A DNA stretch of 64,000 nt from CAWDJT01 sp963828705 (lineage in GTDB: Bacteria; Desulfobacterota; Syntrophobacteria; Syntrophobacterales; Syntrophobacteraceae), in contig CAWHGA010000025.1 of NCBI GenBank assembly GCA_963828705.1, positions 70,534-134,533 of the forward strand, in the 5' to 3' direction. Positions 28,561-36,520 of this stretch are shown here, one piece after another (position 1 is the first letter of the stretch; each line of letters opens with the position of its first letter). The notes below the pieces were generated by a model, which saw only the letters and a list, made by a program, of their open reading frames with translations, was not told the origin of the DNA and did not search any database. The position numbers and the translations under genes were made by a program.

Positions 28561-29367
28561 ATGATCCCCTATCCGGAAATTGATCCCACCATGTTTAAGA
28601 TCGGTCCCATTCCGGTCCGTTGGTATGGATTCATGTACGTTGTTGGCATGGTTGCCGCCTACTTGCTGATCCCTCGCCAAAAACGGGCTAAAGAACTGGG
28701 CTTGAGCGGCGTCGTTGTCCAGGATCTGGTGTTTTACCTGGCGATTGGGCTGATTCTCGGCGCCCGCCTGGGTTATTTGATTTTCTATCAATACCACGAT
28801 TACGCCACGTATCTGCAAAACCCATTGGAAATCATCGCCACCTGGCATGGTGGCATGTCCTTTCACGGCGGTTTTTTGGGTGCGGTCCTGGCCGCGTGGA
28901 TCTTTTGCTGGCGGCGGCCCCAGCCGTTTGCCGGCGTGGCCGACTGTGTCGCGGTTGTTGCCCCGGTCGGGTTGGGATTCGGCCGCTTGGGCAATTTCAT
29001 CAACGGTGAACTCTGGGGCCGCACCACCGATGTCCCCTGGGGAATGGTTTTCCCCGGAGCCGGTCCTTTGCCGCGGCATCCTTCCCAGCTCTATGAAGCC
29101 CTGCTGGAAGGATTGGTCCTTTTTATCGTGTTATGGCTCCTGCGTCAAAGGCCATTCCGGGATGGTATGATGGTGGCCTTCTTTGCGCTTTTCTATGGCC
29201 TGTTTCGCTTTGTGCTGGAGTTTTTCCGGGAGCCGGACGTGCAACTTGGTTTGGTGCTGGGGCCCTTGACCATGGGTCAGCTCCTGTGCCTGGCGATGGT
29301 GGCCGGCGGTCTGGGCCTGGCGTACTGGCTGAACCGGGTGCAGACCGGGACTGGCCGGGCCCAATAA
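28561..29367 (+). CDS. lgt: prolipoprotein diacylglyceryl transferase
   Basis: 268 residues from the ATG at 28561, with AAGGAG nine bases before it; a GTG at 28555 is too close to that site. Lgt moves diacylglycerol from phosphatidylglycerol to the lipobox Cys of prolipoproteins. Seen: 'PYPEIDPTMFKIGPIPVRWY', 'LGARLGYLIFY', 'TWHGGMSFHGGFLGAVLA' (essential His), 'VGLGFGRLGNFINGELWGR' (Lgt signature) and 'RHPSQLYEALLEG'. About seven TM segments. A substrate candidate, the SPFH lipoprotein at 32.4-33.4 kb, lies nearby. Confidence 0.94.
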   Translation: MIPYPEIDPTMFKIGPIPVRWYGFMYVVGMVAAYLLIPRQKRAKELGLSGVVVQDLVFYLAIGLILGARLGYLIFYQYHDYATYLQNPLEIIATWHGGMSFHGGFLGAVLAAWIFCWRRPQPFAGVADCVAVVAPVGLGFGRLGNFINGELWGRTTDVPWGMVFPGAGPLPRHPSQLYEALLEGLVLFIVLWLLRQRPFRDGMMVAFFALFYGLFRFVLEFFREPDVQLGLVLGPLTMGQLLCLAMVAGGLGLAYWLNRVQTGTGRAQ

Positions 29368-29453
29368 GGTCCATTCGACCATCCCTGGTCGCGTCGTGGT
29401 GCCGTTTTTGCCGGATTCGCGATCGACAAGCGGTTGCCTCGCAAGGAGGGCAC

Positions 29454-31382
29454 ATGGCAACATCACCGGTTTCGTCAGCAGCATCGAGTTCCGCAGGGGT
29501 TCCGGCCTGGAAAGCACTTTATGCAGGCAAGAAAACCTCCGGGAAACAGGCGCTGAAAACTCTGCGTCGTGGCGATCGGGTGTTCATCGGGTCCGGTTGC
29601 GGTGAACCCCAGCACTTGGTGCACGCCCTCGAAGATGCCATGAGCGGTCTGGCCGACCTGGAGATCCTTCACATCCTGAGTTTGGGGAAAAGCCGCTACA
29701 CCGACGCCTGTTTTCATGAAAAATGTCGGTTGAAATCCTTTTTTGTGGCCGGGGCCACCCGGGAAGCAGTGGCCGAGGGCCGCGCCGACTACACTCCGGT
29801 GAATCTGGTTGACATTCCCGGACTGTTTCGCAGCGGCGTGCTCCCCATCACCGTGGCCCTTATCCAGGTGTCCGCGCCCGATGAACACGGCTACTGCAGC
29901 TACGGTGTGGCCGTGGACATCGTTAAGGCGGCCGCGGAAAGCGCCGGCCAGGTGATTGCCCAGGTCAATCCGGCCATGCCGCGTACTCTGGGCGATTCCT
30001 TCATTCATGTGCGCGACTTGGACGCCATCGTCGAATGGGAAGAACCCCTGCTGGAAATGCAGCCACCGGTGCTCAACCGCACCGCCGAGGCCATCGGCCG
30101 CCATGTGGCGCGACTCATTGAAGACGGCTCCACCATCCGGGCCGGTGTCGGGAGCCTGCCCATTGCCGCCCTCCACGCCCTGGAAGACAAGCGCGATCTC
30201 GGTGTGCACACCGACATGCTGACCGATGCCTACATTGACCTGGTGCATACCGGGGTCATTACCAATGCCCGCAAGACGCTCCATCCTGGCAAGATCGTCA
30301 CCAGTTTCTGTTTGGGCACCCGCAAGGTCTTTGATTTCGTCCACAACAACCCCATGGTGGCGTTCTTTCCCAGTGAATACACCAACAATTACCTGGTGAT
30401 TTCTCAAAACGACAAGATGGTGACCATCAATTCGGCCCTGGAAGTGGACCTCACCGGCCAGGTGTGTGCCGATTCCCTGGGATATGTGATTTATAGCGGC
30501 GTCGGCGGAGCGGTGGATTTTTTCCGGGGGGCCAGGAACTCGCGCGGGGGCAAAACCATTGTGGTGTTGCCCAGCACCACCCTGGACGGGGAGCGTTCTC
30601 GCATCGTACCGGCGCTGACCGAAGGGGCCGGGGTGGTGACCACACGCGGTGGCGTTCAGTACGTGGTGAGCGAATACGGCATCGCCCAGCTGCACGGCAA
30701 GAGCCTGCGGGAGCGGGCCCTGGCACTGATCAGCATCGCCCACCCGGATTTTCGCGACGAGCTTATGAAGGGTGCCCAACGCCTCAATTACCTGCCGTCC
30801 CATGGGATGCGCGTGAGTACAACGCGGGCCATCTATCCGCACGAATGGGAAGTCACCCAGATCTTCGACGATGGTCTACGGGTCTTCTTCCGGCCGGTAA
30901 AGCCCACCGATGAACGGCCGCTCACCGAGTTCTTCTATTCCCTGCCTCGCGAAGAATCCTATGTGCGTTTCATTTCCACCATGAAGGTATACCCCCGCTA
31001 CGATACGCAGCGCATGGCCAATATCGACTACCGCCGGGAAATGTCCATGGTGGCGCTGGTGGGCGAAATGGACGCGGAGCGCATCATCGCCATCGGCACT
31101 TACATCATCGATGACGAAACCTGGACCGCTGAAGTGGATTTTGCAGTGCATCCCGACTATGGGCGGCGTGGTATCGCCTCTCTTCTCATCCAGAGGCTGG
31201 CCGAAATTGCCAAGGCCAACCTGGTGCGGCGATTTGTCGCCTACGTAGCGCCCGGCAGCGCCCCCAGCGTGGTCGGGGTCTTCCAGAAGATGGGTTGTGT
31301 GGTGGAAAGCAGCCTGTCGGAAGGGTTCTACGAAATCAGCATGGATTTTGGCCAGCCGGCGCTGGTCTGCCATTTGGACTGA
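29454..31382 (+). CDS. acetyl-CoA hydrolase/transferase-family protein fused to a GNAT domain
   Basis: 642 residues from an ATG with AAGGAGG. Residues about 20-430 form a CoA-transferase of the acetyl-CoA hydrolase/4-hydroxybutyrate CoA-transferase type: 'RGDRVFIGSGCGEPQHLV', 'VSAPDEHGYCSYGVAVDI', 'GVGSLPIAALHAL' and 'GGAVDFFRGARNSRGGKTI'. Residues about 470-640 form a GNAT acetyltransferase ('VDFAVHPDYGRRGIASLLIQ'). Such fusions are known in Deltaproteobacteria. The transferase half would move CoA between acyl groups in fermentative or syntrophic acid metabolism. The GNAT half could acetylate itself or a partner; that is inference. Confidence 0.88.
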   Translation: MATSPVSSAASSSAGVPAWKALYAGKKTSGKQALKTLRRGDRVFIGSGCGEPQHLVHALEDAMSGLADLEILHILSLGKSRYTDACFHEKCRLKSFFVAGATREAVAEGRADYTPVNLVDIPGLFRSGVLPITVALIQVSAPDEHGYCSYGVAVDIVKAAAESAGQVIAQVNPAMPRTLGDSFIHVRDLDAIVEWEEPLLEMQPPVLNRTAEAIGRHVARLIEDGSTIRAGVGSLPIAALHALEDKRDLGVHTDMLTDAYIDLVHTGVITNARKTLHPGKIVTSFCLGTRKVFDFVHNNPMVAFFPSEYTNNYLVISQNDKMVTINSALEVDLTGQVCADSLGYVIYSGVGGAVDFFRGARNSRGGKTIVVLPSTTLDGERSRIVPALTEGAGVVTTRGGVQYVVSEYGIAQLHGKSLRERALALISIAHPDFRDELMKGAQRLNYLPSHGMRVSTTRAIYPHEWEVTQIFDDGLRVFFRPVKPTDERPLTEFFYSLPREESYVRFISTMKVYPRYDTQRMANIDYRREMSMVALVGEMDAERIIAIGTYIIDDETWTAEVDFAVHPDYGRRGIASLLIQRLAEIAKANLVRRFVAYVAPGSAPSVVGVFQKMGCVVESSLSEGFYEISMDFGQPALVCHLD

Positions 31383-31406
31383 AGCCGCGTGGCTGAGAGG
31401 GGGCCG

Positions 31407-32327
31407 ATGGAGGAACGCTGGCAGCGCCTCGAACAGGAAATCGAGGAACTCAAGTCCCAGGTGGCAGCACTCAACCAACGACTTGCGCGTCTTAGCCGGA
31501 TGGGTGCCTATCCACCGCACCCCGTGGAAGTCATCCTGCGGCAGCGAGGCTTGCCGGTGGTGGCCCACGGCGACCGCACCCGGCTGCTGGTTCCCACCGA
31601 TGGTTCTCCGGAACAAGCCGCCAGGTGGTACGACCTGTTGCGGCGTTATTCTTTCCGACTGTTTGTCCGGGACCTGCTGCAGACCCCGGAAGGTTCCGAC
31701 CTGGCGGTTCTTAGCCGCTATTGCACGGTCGCCACGGTCCGGCGCTATCTGCGGGAACTGCAGGCGTTGGGGGTGGTGACCTGGTCGGCGGCCCAAGGCT
31801 ATTGCCTATTGCCGCGTCAGGTGACCAGTTTCGGACCAACCCTGGAATGGTATGTCAGCCAGGTCCTGCAGCGGGAATTCCTGGCCCCGGCGCTGTTCAG
31901 CGTGCGACTGCTCGACACCCAGCATGGCGGTGATTACGATGTCATCGCCTTGCTGGCCCAGCGGCTGCTCTATGTCGAAGTGAAATCATCGCCGCCGCGT
32001 GGGGTCGAACTCCCCGCCGTGGAAGCCTTCCTCGACCGGCTTGAAGACCTGCAGCCGCAGGTGGCGGTCTTTCTGGTGGACACCGAACTGCGCATGCGTG
32101 ACAAAATCGTGGAGCTCTTCCAGGAGGTCCTGGAACGCCGCTTCGGCCCGGACAGCCGCAGTCTCTGGCCGGTGGAACGCCTGGTGGAGGAACTCTTCCA
32201 TATCGGTCACGGCATTTATCTCATCAACAGTCGCAGGGGGATCTACACCAATCTGCGGCTGTGCATGCGGGATTTTCGTCGCTGGGAGCCGCAAGTGCGA
32301 CTTCCCTGGACAGCGCCCAACGGGTGA
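31407..32327 (+). CDS. uncharacterised protein: coiled coil, winged-helix-like region, PD-(D/E)XK-like domain
   Basis: ATG at 31407 preceded by GGGGG; a GTG at 31389 is in frame upstream. About 306 residues. Residues 1-35 are a heptad coiled coil ('RLEQEIEELKSQVAALNQRL'). A middle part 'YCTVATVRRYLRELQALGVV' looks like a helix-turn-helix. 'HGGDYDVIALLAQRLLYVEV' followed by KSSPP fits the D-(X)n-E-X-K core of PD-(D/E)XK nucleases, with a following 'AVEAFLDRLEDLQPQVAVFL' helix-strand. I do not know a named family. It could be a DNA-processing or repair nuclease; function unproven. Confidence 0.6.
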   Translation: MEERWQRLEQEIEELKSQVAALNQRLARLSRMGAYPPHPVEVILRQRGLPVVAHGDRTRLLVPTDGSPEQAARWYDLLRRYSFRLFVRDLLQTPEGSDLAVLSRYCTVATVRRYLRELQALGVVTWSAAQGYCLLPRQVTSFGPTLEWYVSQVLQREFLAPALFSVRLLDTQHGGDYDVIALLAQRLLYVEVKSSPPRGVELPAVEAFLDRLEDLQPQVAVFLVDTELRMRDKIVELFQEVLERRFGPDSRSLWPVERLVEELFHIGHGIYLINSRRGIYTNLRLCMRDFRRWEPQVRLPWTAPNG

Positions 32328-32355
32328 ATGGCAGGGCAAACACCCTTAGACGCTC

Positions 32356-33393
32356 TCAGCGATTTTCTTTCGGCGCTGACAGGGCCTTGATGCCCATGGT
32401 TTCGATCAGTCTGTTGATGTCGGTGGTCTTGAGGTTCATACCGCCTTCCGAGACCGGCAAGAGGATGATCCTTTTCCCCTGGAGCGCTTCGGCGATGCGG
32501 AGCTTCACCAGGGACTCGCCACCCGTGCCCATCAGCGCCTTGTTCATCTCGCGAATGCCTTTGGCTTCGGCGATCCCTTCGGCCCGGATGGCTTCGGCGA
32601 TCCGTGACTGTTTCTCGTAGTAGGCATCGGCTTCGATCTTGGCCTTCTGGTATTCACCGTCGGCGTTGGCCACCAGTTTGTTGACTTCGCCTCTGGCGTC
32701 TTCCAGCTTGCGCTTGTATTCTTCCTGGGAGGCCCGCTGTGCCGAACGGTTTTTTTCCACCCGCTGGTCGGCCACTTTCTTGTCTTCAATGGCTCGCTGA
32801 TACTCGGGGTTGAAACGGTAGTCCTTGGTCAGCACCCGCTCGATAATGACCCCCATCGGTCCCAGTATCTCCTGGAGCACCTCCCGGGCATGCTGGGCTT
32901 GGGCCTCGCGCTTTTCCGCCACGTAGAATTCCTCGGTTTTGAGTTCGCCGAAGATGTCTCGAGGCTTGCTCCGCGCCACCGTCCGCACGATTTTTTCCCT
33001 CAGGGTGCGGTTATCTTTGGCTACATTTTGAAGAATGTACGGGGCCATATCACGATCGATGCGGTAGGCAATGATGACGTCCATGCCGATGTCATTGCCG
33101 TCAACGGTCTTGAACAGCAGATCATCACGGTTCTTGCGGTCGCCGCGGGTCGGTTCGAAGGTCATCTCGAGGTTCTGCAGCTTGGTGTCAAAGGTGTTCC
33201 AGTCGTTGATAAAGGGCGAAAAGAAGTAGGTCGAACCTGGGGCGTAGGCCTTGTCCTCGACGCCTTTGGGGGCAAAGATGCCGAGTTTGACGGTACGCAC
33301 ACCCACTTCGGTATCACCGGTAGTGTGAGGCACACAGCCGGCGCACACCAGGGTGACCAGCGGGAGGATAAGTGCCGTCAGATAGCGTTTCAT
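32356..33393 (-). CDS. SPFH/prohibitin-domain lipoprotein
   Basis: 345 residues. The signal peptide ends in the lipobox 'LVCAGC', so the protein is probably lipidated at Cys19 and anchored in a membrane on the periplasmic side. The SPFH domain spans residues about 25-200 ('VGVRTVKLGIFAPKGVEDKA', 'TVDGNDIGMDVIIAYRID'). A long charged coiled coil follows ('RASQEEYKRKLEDARGEVNK', 'IAEAIRAEGIAEAKGIREMN'). The start overlaps the stop of the upstream SPFH gene (ATGA). Together they look like an HflK/HflC- or stomatin-like heteromeric ring. Confidence 0.82.
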   Translation of the reverse strand: MKRYLTALILPLVTLVCAGCVPHTTGDTEVGVRTVKLGIFAPKGVEDKAYAPGSTYFFSPFINDWNTFDTKLQNLEMTFEPTRGDRKNRDDLLFKTVDGNDIGMDVIIAYRIDRDMAPYILQNVAKDNRTLREKIVRTVARSKPRDIFGELKTEEFYVAEKREAQAQHAREVLQEILGPMGVIIERVLTKDYRFNPEYQRAIEDKKVADQRVEKNRSAQRASQEEYKRKLEDARGEVNKLVANADGEYQKAKIEADAYYEKQSRIAEAIRAEGIAEAKGIREMNKALMGTGGESLVKLRIAEALQGKRIILLPVSEGGMNLKTTDINRLIETMGIKALSAPKENR

Positions 33394-34490
33394 TTGGCAC
33401 CTCCTTTACGAATGTCAAACAGATTGAGAGTGTCAACCAGGTTTAGGGGGTTGACCCCTTTGGGTCCGTCGCTGGACAAGATGATGGTATCCAGGCCTTT
33501 GTAGACATCGGCCATTTTCAGGCCGACCATGCGTTCCGCGCCCTCACCTTCCATGGCTTCGTTCTTTAGCTTGACCCGTTCCGCTTCGGCCAGTTTCGCC
33601 AACAGATCCGCTTCGGCCCATTTCTTCCGCGCATAGAGGTCCTTATCGGCTAACTTGCGGGTAACGTAGGCCTTGCCTTCCTCGATATTGACCGCGACGA
33701 TCATTTCGCCTTCTTGAATGACTCGTTTCAGGATCGCTTCCTCGATGGATGCCCGCGCTTCTGCCTGGTTCTTGAACACCAGCTGATCCTTCAATTTCTT
33801 TTCCTCGATGTTTTTCTGGATTTCATCGCTGTATCGGAAGTAGCGCACCAGGACCTGTTCGACCTTAATCCCTTTGGGGTTGAGTTCGTGGTTCAGCATG
33901 TCCTTGGCTGCCTCGGCGCGCTTGGCACGCAGCGGGCTGTTGTAGAATTCTTCGGTGGTGAGTTCCCCCAAGGTGGCTTTGAGAGTGGGTTCGGCCTTGG
34001 GGATGATACCGTTGTCCTGATAGAGGGTGCCGGGACCGATGGTGCTGAAGACCATATAGGGGTCCACGATCCGGTAAAGAATGGAAACATCGACATCCAC
34101 AAAAAAGCCGTCGGAAGTCTGAATATGGGCCGCCTTTTCATGTCTGGCCATCTGGGCATGGGCAGCGGTCGTGGGGTAATTGGTCAGTTCCAGAACCTCG
34201 ACACACCGGGGGAGGGTGTGCATCTGATGAAGCCCAAAGGGGAGGATGAAGTGCAGCCCTGGGCCGTAAGTCTCCTGGTGGACACCCCGTTGGGGACCGA
34301 TGCGAATCACCTTGATGCCGAATTCACCGGGTTCCACGTACACCAGAAAAAGGTTGTAAACGATCATCAGCAAGGCCAGCAACACAATGACCAGCCTCGC
34401 CTTGCCGGCCCATGGAAAGCTAGGGATCTTGAAACGACTCCGCAGCGCCTCCAACGCCACCGTGACATCCTTGGGTTGTCCTTCGGTCAT
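33390..34490 (-). CDS. SPFH/prohibitin-domain membrane protein
   Basis: 366 residues. One TM segment near residues 31-51 ('ARLVIVLLALLMIVYNLFLV'), then an SPFH domain ('YVEPGEFGIKVIRIGPQRGV', 'TSDGFFVDVDVSILYRIVDP') and a coiled-coil tail ('EEKKLKDQLVFKNQAEARAS'). GGAGGA lies before the ATG. Coupled to the downstream SPFH lipoprotein by ATGA. Without the repeat now inserted upstream, its ATG would also overlap the stop of the flippase gene, so all three were once one coupled operon. Confidence 0.82.
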   Translation of the reverse strand: MTEGQPKDVTVALEALRSRFKIPSFPWAGKARLVIVLLALLMIVYNLFLVYVEPGEFGIKVIRIGPQRGVHQETYGPGLHFILPFGLHQMHTLPRCVEVLELTNYPTTAAHAQMARHEKAAHIQTSDGFFVDVDVSILYRIVDPYMVFSTIGPGTLYQDNGIIPKAEPTLKATLGELTTEEFYNSPLRAKRAEAAKDMLNHELNPKGIKVEQVLVRYFRYSDEIQKNIEEKKLKDQLVFKNQAEARASIEEAILKRVIQEGEMIVAVNIEEGKAYVTRKLADKDLYARKKWAEADLLAKLAEAERVKLKNEAMEGEGAERMVGLKMADVYKGLDTIILSSDGPKGVNPLNLVDTLNLFDIRKGGAK

Positions 34491-34519
34491 CCGCGTCCTC
34501 CTTTATCGGGTTCAAGGCT

Positions 34520-34686
34520 CACTTGTGATGAACTCGCAAAAAGTCAAAAACCAGATGGATTTGTAATAAGCGCCAAGCTCAAGGCGCGCAAATCCTGAGG
34601 AATGAGGCGTACTTGTGGGTACGCCGCAATGACGAAGGATGCAGTGCAACGCAGATATTGGACTTTTTACGAATCCATCACTTGTG
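34520..34686. mobile_element. MITE-like element, 151 bases with 18-bp inverted ends and 8-bp target duplication
   Basis: CACTTGTG occurs at 34520-34527 and again at 34679-34686. The element between has ends ATGAACTCGCAAAAAGTC (34528-34545) and GACTTTTTACGAATCCAT (34661-34678), inverted copies matching 15 of 18. It has no coding capacity; an inner hairpin GGCGTAC/GTACGCC is present. Excision in silico restores an ATGA overlap between the flippase and the SPFH gene, strong evidence for a real insertion. Confidence 0.88.
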
Positions 34687-36145
34687 GTTCGCCATGGAAA
34701 AAGCCCGTGCCATAGAACACCAGGCCAAGCAGCACCGGCAGCAGCCAAACGCCGATGGCCAATTCGCTTTGCAGGGTTCGCATCACCACAAAGACCACAT
34801 AGACCCCAGCTCCTGCCGCCAGATATTGCCTTTTCGCCGGGCGGAACAGGGTGGCCAGTTGGGTGCCGAATAACAGGAAGTAGAGCGTCATCGAAATCAT
34901 GGTGGCCGCGGCCGCTCCAAAGTAGCCGGCAAACGGGATCAGGTAAAGGTTCAAGACCAGATTGGCGACAAATACCGTCATGATCAGTCGGCGGAACGCC
35001 GCGACTTGCTCCAGAGCCTCATAAAGCGGCTCCGCTGCCATGGCCGAGGCGCACAGCAGCAATCCCGGCACAATCACCTCGAATAGCCGGAAAGACAGCA
35101 TTTCTTCGCCGCGGGTACGAAACACCAACCCGAGGGTACTGGGGTAGTAGAGCAGCATGAACAGTGCCAACAGCGCGTGCAGGAAAAACAGCACTGCTGC
35201 CAGCCGGTGAGCCAGTCGCGCCGCCTGCTGCTGCGCGTTGGCGGCGATGAGCGCGCAGTATTTTTGGCGAAAAACCGGTCGCACACTGAGTGGGATAAAC
35301 AAAAACAGGCGCGCCAGGACCGTCGTCTCGGCATAAACACCGAGGTCCCAGGATGGTCGATAGATCCCCAGGATGAGCAGATCGATATAGAGGACCACCT
35401 CCAGGGCTTCGTCGGCGAACAGCAGCAGATAGCCTTCGCGCAGAGTCGCCCGCAGCCGGTCGAGTCCGCGCCAGACCGTGCGGTGGGACGGCAGCTTGAG
35501 CTTCTTTCTGGCGGCCAGCAGCAGATAGAACTCGGCCAAAAGGAAGGCGGCAATGACATATGAAGGCGTGGTGTGAAAGCTCAACAGCGCAAAGACGCTG
35601 GCCAGGAACACCAGCCGCTTTCTACCTTGCAGCTTGGCCACCTGTTCGTGTTGTCCCAAACCGTGCAGGGCGGCCAGCCGCAATTTGTTGGCGTTCCGAA
35701 AGGGGATGGTCAACCCGATGATGAAATAAGCTGCCAGCTTTTCCTGGATCTGGGTGTGGGACGTGTCGTAAGGAGCCGAAAGGCAGCACAGGCCGGCCAC
35801 CAGCAGACCCGTATAAAACAAAGCCCGGATGGCGTCTTCCCAGATCTCCGCCTGTCTGGCCGGTTGCTCCGAGTGCAGGGCCGTTTCCCGCTCGACGTAT
35901 CGCGGAATGCCGAACTCAGCCAGGTAAGCGGCGAGATGGAAGAATGAGACCAGATAGGCATAGACACCCAGGGCCTGCTGGCCGTACTTGCGCTCGACCA
36001 GGATCATGGCCAGCAGATTGGCGGCCAGCCCCAGGGTGCCTTCGCCAACCACCAGCGACAGTTCCCGCAGGCGAACCGACGGCAGCCGGCGGGCCACGTC
36101 CCGGATAACCAGGCGCCTGGAAGGTTTCTCCTCGGCCTTCTTCAT
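34667..36145 (-). CDS. polysaccharide/oligosaccharide flippase-like membrane protein, 3' end altered by a MITE
   Basis: 492 residues with about 12-14 hydrophobic segments and the MATE/Wzx-type start 'ELSLVVGEGTLGLAANLLAM'. 'YGQQALGVYAYLVSFFHLAA' follows, then 'EFGIPRYVERE' and later 'RLFLFIPLSVRPVFRQKY'. It would flip lipid-linked saccharides. The last codons and the stop TAA come from the inverted end of the MITE. Without the insert the protein would end '...PQVSLEPDKGGRG' and overlap the SPFH start. The tail is cytoplasmic and short, so activity is probably kept. Confidence 0.78.
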   Translation of the reverse strand: MKKAEEKPSRRLVIRDVARRLPSVRLRELSLVVGEGTLGLAANLLAMILVERKYGQQALGVYAYLVSFFHLAAYLAEFGIPRYVERETALHSEQPARQAEIWEDAIRALFYTGLLVAGLCCLSAPYDTSHTQIQEKLAAYFIIGLTIPFRNANKLRLAALHGLGQHEQVAKLQGRKRLVFLASVFALLSFHTTPSYVIAAFLLAEFYLLLAARKKLKLPSHRTVWRGLDRLRATLREGYLLLFADEALEVVLYIDLLILGIYRPSWDLGVYAETTVLARLFLFIPLSVRPVFRQKYCALIAANAQQQAARLAHRLAAVLFFLHALLALFMLLYYPSTLGLVFRTRGEEMLSFRLFEVIVPGLLLCASAMAAEPLYEALEQVAAFRRLIMTVFVANLVLNLYLIPFAGYFGAAAATMISMTLYFLLFGTQLATLFRPAKRQYLAAGAGVYVVFVVMRTLQSELAIGVWLLPVLLGLVFYGTGFFHGEPQVMDS

Positions 36146-36351
36146 CTTCGATCCGCCAATCCGATGTTCGTCAAGGCCCCCGGGAATGTTTTGCCCACCA
36201 TTGCCAAATCGTCAACCAGGGTCGAACCATGCCAACGTCGATCAGGTCGAGTTCCGGCTTGATCGGTCGAATCTAATGCTACCAGGAGGCTTCTGGGAAG
36301 AAGGAGCCCCACAAACAGCAGCTTCAACGCCTCACCGGGCAAAAATATCAC
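36142..36351 (-). CDS. small unknown ORF coupled to the flippase gene
   Basis: 69 residues, from MIFLPGEALKLLFVGLLL to LTNIGLADRR. Its TGA overlaps the flippase ATG (ATGA), which is the reason to list it. One hydrophobic stretch is present. It may be the remaining 3' end of a larger upstream gene lost from this locus. No family recognised. The rest of 36352-36480 shows no gene. Confidence 0.35.
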   Translation of the reverse strand: MIFLPGEALKLLFVGLLLPRSLLVALDSTDQAGTRPDRRWHGSTLVDDLAMVGKTFPGALTNIGLADRR

Positions 36352-36482
36352 ACATTATCAGTGTAGAACTAGAAAAAAAGCTTGGCAAGCCACCAATGAT
36401 CCGTGGTGACAATCGCAGCCAGGACCGTCGGTATTCGCCCAAGTACAGCAACACAGAAATGAGTACTTAAAATCCCTCGTTC

Positions 36483-36510
36483 GTCACCCCCGCGAAGGCG
36501 GGGGTCCAGG
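36483..36510. repeat. left arm of a palindromic repeat interrupted by IS66
   Basis: GTCACCCCCGCGAAGGCGGG and the following GGTCCAG form one arm of the GTCATTCC-type repeat. The complementary arm CTGGATTTCCGCCTTCGCGG with GAATGAC lies at 38125-38151, on the other side of the insertion sequence. The intact copies at 40326 and 47892 show both arms together. Confidence 0.75.
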
Positions 36511-36520
36511 GGCTTCTGAC

